Source: Diadema setosum
Taxonomy: Eukaryota; Echinodermata; Echinoidea; Diadematoida; Diadematidae
Length of the DNA: 64,000 nucleotides
Reading direction: 5' to 3'
Assembly (NCBI GenBank): GCA_033980235.1
Contig: CM067065.1
Span: 2,609,847 to 2,673,846 of the forward strand
Below the pieces are notes generated by a model. It was not told where the DNA came from and ran no database searches. It worked only from the letters and a program-made list of their open reading frames with translations. Positions 49,084-58,058 of this stretch are shown piece after piece (the stretch's first letter is position 1; each line of letters starts with the position of its first letter). Made by a program: the position numbers and the translations under genes.

Positions 49084-49880
49084 CCAATTTGTTACAATCT
49101 GAAATGCATATGAAGACGCACTTAGTACGAGTATCGCAAGGGTGACTTGGCACCATCAGAGCCGTAGGGCAATGCACACGACAGTATGCACATGTTCCAA
49201 AAGAGAAAGCATGAGAAAAATGCAACTTTGAACTATCACTGAACTCACGACTCGATTTCCACAAACATGAACTCAGTTTTAAGAATACAGTAGCTGTGAA
49301 TACATAGGACTTTTTAAAGAAGCCGAAGGCGACAAGATTAAGGAATAGTAACCATTTGTTTGGTGTGACCGATGAAAAGCTACAACATTGGATTTGGGGG
49401 GAAAAGGAACAGAACTCCACCACCATCCACTTCATTAACAAGACAACAATCACTATGTAAGGGGAAAATACTGGATATGGTTTGTGCTGAGGAGACATGG
49501 CATACAATTGAATACTTAGTACATGATAGGTCGCATGATGCGTCGCACGGGTGACTTGGGAATACCAAAGCTCAAGAACAATGATCTCGACAAGACGAGA
49601 TACAAAAAGGGAGGCATGAGAAAAATGTGGCGTACAACTTTCATCATGTTCATGAATTCTCGGTTTACAGAGAAACAGACTCGGTGTTGTGTATACACTG
49701 ACTAACGCTTCGAATAAATGGAACAATATGATGAAAGCAAGAGCTACGGAATAATGGAACTGTGAACGCACATCTGGTGTGACTGATATAATAACGTAAA
49801 CAGAACTACAGGACCTGAGTTGGGCTGGAATGAAATGAAATCCCACCACCACCACGTTCACTGACATGGGACCAAACCAC
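49080..49880 (-). repeat. Diverged ~430-bp direct duplication inside the LINE fragment
   Basis: Two copies (about 49090-49435 and 49515-49865) share CTTAGTAC, GGGTGACTTGG, GCATGAGAAAAATG, TGGTGTGAC and CCACCACCA in the same order. A 308-codon minus-strand ORF (48971-49897) crosses both copies. It has no recognisable domain and overlaps the ORF2 start, and may be open by chance. Confidence 0.6.
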
Positions 49881-50219
49881 ATACCAGGGAAATGCATTGA
49901 TTTACATTGATTTACATTCTCTGTCCGCTTGTTCTATAAAACATGTACGTATGAAACATGTTCTGACATTGAGAAAAGAGAAAAGTCGGCAATGATATTC
50001 AGACGACAAATTCGGAGCAGGATTTTAACCGAATATACAAACGCATGGTTTACTCACAAAATTTCTCTCGTAAAGGAGGTTATCAATGCCAACAAGCAAA
50101 AAATAATAATAAAAAGGATAATACTGAACCTGAATTCAGATTATCAAATGAATTTATACCAGATGAAAAAACAGATTTGTATTATTCACTACCATACACA
50201 TTAGACAAGTTTAAGAGAA

Positions 50220-50389
50220 CTAATCTCTGTATGGTTCCCATTTCCTCGTACCTTTTTCCTTGCAAAACAAGACCACGTTGGTGCCGACGACTGCTATCTT
50301 CGTTGACAGGTTTTTTTCCCTGCGAAGTGTGAACGCAGTGTTGGCGAGCTTGCTCCGTTTGGCTTTTAGGGCTGGGGGGAGGTCAGTTC
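50220..50389 (-). pseudogene. LINE ORF1-like C-terminal fragment
   Basis: About 56 codons up to a stop at 50220. Contains L-P-P-A-L-K-A-K-R, a basic helical stretch and a following V-V-L segment, which resembles the C-terminal tail of ORF1 proteins of some non-LTR retrotransposons. The 5' part is missing at the insertion border; upstream codons come from the 122-bp repeat. Confidence 0.4.
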
Positions 50390-50770
50390 GGTCCATGTTT
50401 AAGTTCATTCTATCATAATTCAAAAATGATAAAATTGTTAATGACCACAGGTTATATATAAAACAGTGGATCATAATGTTATGCATAGATTATTATGAAA
50501 GTAATGAAATAGGTCCATGTTTAAGTTCATTCTATCATAATTCAAAAATGATAAAATGGTTAATGACCACAGGTTATATATAAAACAGTGGATCATAATG
50601 TTATGCATAGATTATTATGAAAGTAATGAAATAGGTCCATGTTTAAGTTCATTCTATCATAATTCCAAAATGATAAAATGGTTAATGACCACAGGTTATA
50701 TATAAAACAGTGGATCATAATGTTATGCATAGATTATTATGAAAGTAATACAATGTACCTGAAATAGGTC
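50390..50770. repeat. 122-bp tandem repeat, right block (three units)
   Basis: GG marks at 50390, 50512, 50634 and 50767 give spacings of 122, 122 and 133 bp; the last unit carries an 11-bp insertion (ACAATGTACCT region). The sequence is the same as in the left block at 47790-48039. Confidence 0.95.
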
Positions 50771-51114
50771 CCTGGAAGATCTCCTGTCAAGGCCTTCAGT
50801 CCTCAGTGGAGCCGAACATTCCCAACAAAACGTCATCTTTTCAACATGCCATACTCAATCTTACTTTAAAAGAAATCATTTCACATGTTGTGTCTTTTTT
50901 TTCTGCACATCTCCTTATGGGTTCTAAAAGAGCAATGAGCATCTTTTCCTTGGGCTGTTGTGTTACAGAAGTGTTTACTATTTGTATATGCCTACTGTTA
51001 GCACCGGCAACAATAGGATGATGATGAAACTGATGTCTATAATATAGTGATAAAGATTATAACGACAGGGCACATAAAACCATTATTCAACGACATAATG
51101 ATGAAAATTCAATA

Positions 51115-51145
<31 letters not shown>

Positions 51146-51751
51146 CCACCACTACCATCATCATAACGATCTTATTCTTCACTCGTTTCATTCACCAGCA
51201 GCATCAACATAATGAAATCATGTGAAATTATAAAACATTTCAGTCTTCTAGCTTGCCGGACAGAAATTTCCTTTGTAACATTGATCGCTCTAAATCTTCT
51301 TGCACAGCATGTCAGTTCACTCTCTGAGAAGAAGAAAAGTATTCCCGCCTCAGCCTCACGGAGTGTGATGAATATTCATCAAACACGCGAGTTTTATGGC
51401 AAAATCAATATAATCAGATCCATTCTTGTCAAGTTGAGATAGGCCTAATATGTGATTAAAGCTGTTAAAACAACAAAAATAAGAAAATACAAGATATTTT
51501 TCATTATAAATTCAAGAATATTCCTAATGTTACACAAGGTGAGGTATATGTTTTGAGAAGAATTCATTTCGCTCTTTAAATGATGGACTTACAGTTCATA
51601 GGCCCTATGTTAAAATGACGCTCAGCCTATTTCGGGATGAAACTTTTAATATCTTGGGCCTATAGACCTACGCCTCGCTGCCGATATGTCTAATCACCTA
51701 TATAGTTGATAGACTTGTGACATCGAAGTCGACGTGTCAAAGCGTTTACAT
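50771..51751. other. Intergenic stretch with (CAT)n
   Basis: A (CAT)n tract lies at 51118-51150. No gene recognised; a 71-codon ORF (50806-51021) has no family resemblance. Confidence 0.45.
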
Positions 51752-52066
51752 TCTCTCTCTCTCTCTCTCTCTCAAAAAAAAAGAAGAGTGAAAATATTTA
51801 CTCTTGAAGGAGTGAATAACAGAAAAGACTGAGTTTCGAGTGAAATTGGAGTGAATTTGAGTGAAAATGTTCATTTTCACTCATTTGGGAGTGACCTCAC
51901 TCAGGGATCACTCGAAGATTTTAGGGTGATCCCTGAGGTCACTCCAAAATGAGTGAAAATGAAAATTTTCACTCTCACAGTTTCCCTTGAAACTCACTCA
52001 ATCTTTTCTGTTATTCACTCCTTCAAGTGTGAATATTTTCACTCTTCTTTTTCAGAGAGATAGGCT
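51752..52066. mobile_element. ~310-bp fold-back element with AGTGAAAAT modules
   Basis: (TC)n plus AAAAGAAGAGTGAAAATAT on the left pairs with ATATTTTCACTCTTCTTTTT and AGAGAGAT on the right. Also GAAGGAGTGAATAACAGAAA with TTCTGTTATTCACTCCTTC, and GGGATCAC with GTGATCCC at the centre. GAGTGAAA-type words recur about every 20-30 bp in both arms. Confidence 0.8.
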
Positions 52067-52120
52067 TCAAGTAAATCAAAGAGTAACCTGGGACGGATTG
52101 TCTTAGTTATAGTACGTTTC

Positions 52121-52292
52121 CAGGGGCCTGTTTCATAAAGATTGAGCGTAAGTTGCAATTAATCCCAAATTGCGTTTCATAAACAACTTTGCGATTGATC
52201 GCAAGAGGGCTCAAACTACTGAAAGTCATATATCAATAATTAAATAAATCGAGCGTAAGATCAATGCACCTCTTTATAAAACAAGCCCCAGA
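52121..52292. mobile_element. ~165-bp MITE with GGGGCCTGTTTCATAAAG ends
   Basis: Left GGGGCCTGTTTCATAAAG, right CTTTATAAAACAAGCCCC. CAG flanks both sides. The inner TTGCAATTAATCCC / GCGATTGATCGC words pair partly. Confidence 0.75.
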
Positions 52293-54220
52293 CTGCATTG
52301 CATCAGTAACCATTTTAATCCTTTTGGTGTGAGGTCAAGCCACGAATATTACCGTGAGGACGTTATAACAATATTTATAATAATATAGAGATTTCGACTC
52401 TATAAGTATAAAATAATGAAAGGTTTTATTGCGAAACGAGCTAACTCCTGGACCATTCTTGTTGAGAGATATTTGTGATTAAAGCTGCTAAAAACAAGGA
52501 AAATAAGAAGAAATACAGGATCTTTTTAATCATAACTTACTTGTTATGTCACAAGTGCATGAGGTATTACTGCTTAATGGAAAAAGGTTGATTTTGAGCC
52601 ATCTGATAAATGGACTTACTTTGAAATGTAAAAAAGATGGCGCTTTGCTCACTTTGCATAAAAACCCTCTTCATAAGAGATTGATCACATGAAGATTATT
52701 GAAGCTATGATGAAACATATCCAACACTTTCATTGTCTTTAGCAGCTTAAATCTCAAGTATCTCATCTCGACAAGAATGGAGAAACTTGTTTTGCAATAG
52801 GACCATAAAATGATAATACTATTATACGCAAACTTTTTTTCTCTCCTCCATGTTTCCACTTTGTCGGGATTCTCTATCGATATCTTCCATTGCACACCCG
52901 GCCGATTTTTGTTTTCTAAGTGAGTGCTTATATTGCGTTATTTTTGTTAATAAACAATTTTTAGTCATGGCAAGAACTTGAAGTGAAGTAAATTATTGCA
53001 CATTCTTCTTTTGTTTTGTTTTTCTTGCATGCTTTGCACACAACAAATATGCATGCCTACGAAAAAGAAATTCCTCACTGGCATGATAGCGTACCATTTT
53101 TTTTTTTCTTGAAATATACGTTACTAGTAATCAGCATTAATTAGAGGGCAGCAAACATCAATTTCATAAGGAAAGATTGGAGGCATTAGGGGGCTCGTCT
53201 GTTATTGGAGTTTTGATTGGCTAAAATGTTAAGTAAGTACCCTGTCTAAAATAAACTGAAGGTGACCAAATGGTATTCACTCTTAACAATTATGCATTTT
53301 GTAGCTTCGTTTGGACAAGAAGTTGGCGATAAAGATATTTGGTTAGTGTGACTAAACGCGGAAACCCCGTCCAGTTTATGTCGCATGGTGTTTCGTGTGG
53401 CACATTGAACATGCACAGAATCTAGGCACCATTTAACTATACACAGCCCAGTCGCTGTGCCTGGTCGGGCTAGGCACCATTTAGCCTAGCATTGCTGCTA
53501 GTACACGTACAGTATTATGGTTGAGGGGTCTATAAATCGCGCACGAAAATTTGTGATGCTCTTATAACAACGTTAATAGAAATTATTCCATAATCGTACC
53601 TGAATTTCTCAATAAATATCACGAAAATGCAGAAAAATCACCTCCCAGAATCTTCTGATAAGTGATGATACGATGACGGAGTAGTGCGCTGTCGCCGTTT
53701 GTATGTCGGACTTAATTTTAATGCGTTCAATTTCTCAAGGGCAGCTGCCCTATAACGTTATGCCACTTATGGTTAGGCCTAACAGTTAGAAATATATATC
53801 TAACAAGTTATGTATAAGTTTCATGCGTGAAAGTGTCTGCCCCTCTCTGCGGCTGTAACGTGCTTCGGCTTTCGTACTAGAATATTATAAACGATCGATC
53901 GAACAAAATAATTACGAATTCTATCGGCTACGATCATACGAATGAGACGAGCGAGACGACGCGTCTAATGTTAGGCTACAACATCCTTAAAAAAGATTTT
54001 AACTTAGCTAAGGTAGGTAAATTACAAGGTAAAAAATTGGAAATTTAGTGAAAAATTTGTTCGAAAAAAATGGAAATTTAGTGAAAAATTTGTTTGAAAT
54101 CGAAATTTCTTACCTGCTTCCTGTACCTGGTAATTCTCATGTTTAGCGGTTGTCCGGTATGTTTATTCCATGGGCGTATCGGCAAATTTTGCGCTTAGTC
54201 CTACGTGTGATATTGCTTGC
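52293..54220. other. Intergenic stretch, CpG-richer near 53.65-53.96 kb
   Basis: No gene recognised. The segment 53680-53960 has more CG than its surroundings and could be an alternative site for a GCAT first exon. TTAGGCCTAA, a 10-bp palindrome, occurs near 53773. Confidence 0.4.
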
Positions 54221-54501
54221 TATTGACCGATTCGGGTTCGTTGAGGGCAGCAGACATTTTATGGCACTGGGCAACATGTTTATCGCGCACTTGTAACAAA
54301 GGTTTGCGCACTAAGCAAGCATTCGCGCACTCAGTACGAGACGCCCATTGGCTAAAACAACCATGCATCAGTTTTTCATTCTGCGCGCGTGCTAATGTAG
54401 GGAGAGGGGTGGGGAGTGGGAAGGGGGGGTCGGCTGAGACACCGCGTAATGGCGCTGCCCATGCCAAAAATACACATAGCGCGTCACAGAATCGGTCAAT
54501 A
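54221..54501 (+). mobile_element. MITE with TATTGACCGATTC ends, copy 1 (deletion derivative)
   Basis: TATTGACCGATTCGGGTTCG to GAATCGGTCAATA. Same order as copy 2 but lacks about 45 bp of its left arm, including the C-rich segment. Confidence 0.85.
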
Positions 54502-54643
54502 CGCAGTTACGCTATGCGCGACCATTGAGTCCCTGCGCGAGATCTAGCTACCCTTATTATACTGTAGGACCTAGCTCTACCTGCCAGACCCTGTGCGTGC
54601 GCAGCACCAGCGACAGATGCAGGGCCACTGTGCTGTGTATGTG

Positions 54644-54966
54644 TATTGACCGATTCGGGTTCGTTGAGGGCAGCAGACATTTTAAGGCACAGGGCGCAGC
54701 CATAGTGGGTGTATCAGCCGACCCCCCCTGCTCTCCCCCACCCCCGGGCAACATGTTTACACGCACTTGTAACAAAGGTTCGCGCACTAAGCAAGCATTC
54801 GCGCACTCAGTACGAGACGCCTATTGGCTAAAGCAGTTTTTCATTCTGCGCGCGTGCTAATGTAGGGAGAGGGGTGGGGGAGTGCGGAGGGGGGGTCGGC
54901 TGATACACCCACTATGGCTGCGCCCATGCCAAAAATACACATAGCGCGTCACAGAATCGGTCAATA
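54644..54966 (+). mobile_element. MITE with TATTGACCGATTC ends, copy 2 (fuller)
   Basis: Same ends as copy 1. GGGCGCAGCCATAGTGGGTG then TATCAGCCGACCCCCC on the left pairs with GGGGGGTCGGCTGATACACC then CACTATGGCTGCGCCC on the right. Sits 142 bp after copy 1 in the same orientation. Confidence 0.9.
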
Positions 54967-55212
54967 GACTGGTCCACTGAAAGTGTAACACAACGGCTAG
55001 ATTCTACGTCTAGCACGCATACCATAGCAGTAACGGTTAGGCCTACAGTACAAATACAATCACATGAACGAATTGGTCTTAAGACAATGAAAGAAGGCTA
55101 AATTACTTCACAATACTAACACTAGTGTGTGAGAATACGTTTTGAAGTGACAAGTCACAATAAGCAACAATTTAGTTTCATGTTCCAATCAGTTTCATGA
55201 AATTTATGATTT

Positions 55213-55606
55213 TTAAAGGGATCGTACATGCAGTTTTGGCTGAGACCTAATTTCAGGTTTCTAACATTTTTGGGTAAGATAATGAAAAACATCTTATGAA
55301 ATATGAAAGAGCATGTAATTCTATGAGGAATTCAACGTTTATTTGATGAAAATTGGTTTTGAAATGGCTGAGATATCCAAAAAAAGAGCGATTCTAATAA
55401 ATTGTGGGACCCACACTTTATTACGATCGCTTTGTTTTACTTTGTTTTTGGATGTTTCAGTCATGCCAAACCCGATTTTCATCAAATAAACTTTGAATTC
55501 CTCTTCAAATGGTATCCCTTGTACTGTATCATAAGTGTTTTCTTGGTATCGCAAAAAGTTAAAAGCCCAATTCTCATCTCCACCAATACTGTACCATCCC
55601 TTTAAA
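55213..55606 (+). mobile_element. TTAA-type MITE family 2, copy g
   Basis: TTAAAGGGATCGTACATGCA to CTGTACCATCCCTTTAA. The centre TGTGGGACCCACA is a perfect palindrome. It ends about 250 bp upstream of the GCAT ATG. Confidence 0.9.
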
Positions 55607-55860
55607 GTAACTAGCAAACTAGCTAAAGGGTACAGATTTTGCTCTATATTTTAACCCTTTGTACCTGGCCTGGAAAATAAACCACGCATCCATATTTTTT
55701 TGTTATTACCATGATTATGTAATAATGTGTAAAATGAATATAAATTCCCTACTCATGGTGTAGTGTGGTGCCTGGTTCCTGATCATGATGTCAAATTCAT
55801 AATCGGCGTATAAGTATTGTGTTCTTTGCTCTTCCTCACATTGTGCCACCAGCCCAGAGA

Positions 55861-56097
55861 ATGTCCAGATATCTGCAAGGCGGGCTCCTCATTAGCCGAA
55901 CGGCTGCCCGTCACCAGAGCACTGCCCCCGTGGCTGTCCTCGGTAACGCTATGAACGAGGTGATGGAGGCCATCCACGAGGCGGGCACGTACAAGCCGGA
56001 GCGCGTGATTACAACACGGCAAGCAGCTGACATCCGCGTGGAGGGCTCCTCCGGGAAGATCCTGAACTTCTGCGCCAACAATTATCTTGGATTATCA
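55861..56097 (+). CDS. GCAT: GCAT coding exon 1 (residues 1-79)
   Basis: ATG (A at -3) to a phase-0 donor TTATCA|GTGAGT. Encodes the presequence and the start of the catalytic fold. An upstream ATG at 55819 is in frame, but it lies before the likely acceptor and is not favoured. Confidence 0.93.
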
Positions 56098-58027
56098 GTG
56101 AGTCTGGTGGAGGAAACTAAGCTCTGTGAATAAATCTGTGTCATATCTAATAAATGGATGGTATAGACGTGGTTGCGATGAGGATTTAACAGCATTTATT
56201 TATCTATTTTTTTTTTTTTTGTGAGATACTTAGACACTACTTTATGAAATATTTTAAAAGAGCATAGAATTCTATGCGGAATTCAAATTTTATTTGATGA
56301 CAATCAGTTTTGAATCGACGAGATATCTATAAACAAAATAAAACCACTTAAACAATTCCTAGTAAAAGGTGGGATTTATTAGGATCACTTCGTTATGGAT
56401 ATCTCAGCCATTTCAAAGCCAATTTTCATTAAATAATAAACTTTGAATTCCCCTTACAATTGCTCTTTCCTGTTTCATAAAATGTTTCCCATTATCTCAA
56501 AGAAAAAAATCTTCAAAAAAGTGATAGAAAGCTGAAGTCTCATCCCATCCTAAACTATGCCATTCCTTTAACCTTAGATAAGCCACCAACTCCTGCTGGA
56601 ACTTTGCTGCTGAAATAGATCATCATTTTATCATCAAATTGGCAGCTCTTAATTCTCTCTTCATATCTTATATTGGATAAAGATTAGATGGAACTTGCTG
56701 CACAATTCATTAAATCTGCACAAATTAAAAAGAGATTGATAGAAAAGTTGACCATTTTGGAGAGACACAGGATCTTTAATCATCAGAAATTAGTGACCAG
56801 TCTAAAAATCACTTCGTATATCTAACATTTGAGAGGCTTGAAGTCAAATGTTATGCGGCTAAAAGGAATGATCTACAGAGGGCTCAAGTGAAAGAGATTT
56901 TTTGTTCATTTACTTTTTTTTTTTTTTTTGGGGGGGGGGAATAGATCTACCTACTGAAGCACTTTTGCAAGTAGAAAAAAGCAACATTGGTTTGGTATTT
57001 TATCAGTATAGTGCTGATATGAAAGGTAAGTTTTGTTTTTAATCTAGCACTGATTAGACAAAATAATAATCAAAAGACGCAGCATCATTATTTGTAATGT
57101 TTAGCTGAGTCTCTTAAATTTTGACGTTATTTTTTTAGGGAACATGATTTGTTCGAGGGTTACTTGTTTGTTTGTTTCAGTTTTAACTGTATGTTGTGTC
57201 ATTGTGTTTCTTTGCAGAGTCACCCTGAAGTTGTGGATGCTGCCAAGAAGGCCCTAGACGACTATGGCGCAGGACTTAGTTCAGTCAGGTTCATTTGTGG
57301 CACACAGGTGAATAATTTAACATATAAACCTTTTATCTATGCTCTTTTTCTTTTCCTCCTCTTTTCCAACCAGGTTCTTTTCTTCACTCATCTCTTCCTC
57401 CTCCATGATCTCTCTTTCCTTCATCTCTATCTCAGTTGCTCTGTGTCTCCACTGCATTCTCTTCCTTTCTTCTTCTCAGCACGTATTCTTCTTCCTCCTC
57501 CTCTTCTTCTTTTTCTTCTTCTTTTTATCTTTCTTCTTCATCTTCTGCTTCTTCTTACTTATCATCATCATCATCATCTTCTTCTTCTTCAACTTCTTCT
57601 TCTTCAACTTCTTCTTCTTCTTTTTCTTTTTTCCTCTTCTTCTTTTTCTTCTTCTTCTTTTTATCTTTCTTCTTCATCTTCTGCTTCTTCTTACTTATCA
57701 TCATCATCTTCTTCTTCTTCAACTTCTTCTTCTTCTTTTTCTGTTTTCTTCTTCTTCTTCTTCTTTTTCTTTTTCTTCTCCTTCTTCTACTTCTCCTTCT
57801 TCTTCTTCATCTTCTTCTTGTTTTCCACCACTACTTTAAAAGAAGAAAATATTTTTCCCTTCATTTCATCTCTTTTTCCTGCCGTATCCATGTAGATCCC
57901 CATAGATTCAAGTTGTTGCGATTACAGGTTGCCATCCAACACGTAGGACCCTATAGTTCTGACCAACTTTGTTGGCATTCCTGCTCTTGCTTGAGTTCTG
58001 GAGGGATCTATATGCATTGTGCCCTAG

Positions 58028-58058
<31 letters not shown>

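Larger units (their letters stand above)
48040..50389 (-). mobile_element. LINE (non-LTR retrotransposon) fragment inserted in a 122-bp array
   Basis: About 2.35 kb, read on the minus strand: a partial ORF1-like tail (50220-50389), a 1.1-kb middle with a diverged duplication, then ORF2 with an endonuclease domain. GGTCCA borders both sides (48034-48039 and 50390-50395), exactly where the flanking array unit is interrupted, consistent with a 6-bp target duplication. The reverse transcriptase that should follow the endonuclease is absent, so the copy is 3'-truncated as well as 5'-truncated and cannot move on its own. Confidence 0.75.

Noticed and set aside
48971..49897. 308-codon minus-strand ORF as a LINE ORF1 protein
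   Set aside because: No RNA-binding, zinc-finger or coiled-coil signature was seen; it crosses a diverged duplication and overlaps the ORF2 start. It is left as unassigned.
55819..55860. Upstream in-frame ATG as the GCAT start
   Set aside because: It precedes a pyrimidine-rich acceptor-like stretch and would add a short segment not expected before a mitochondrial presequence.
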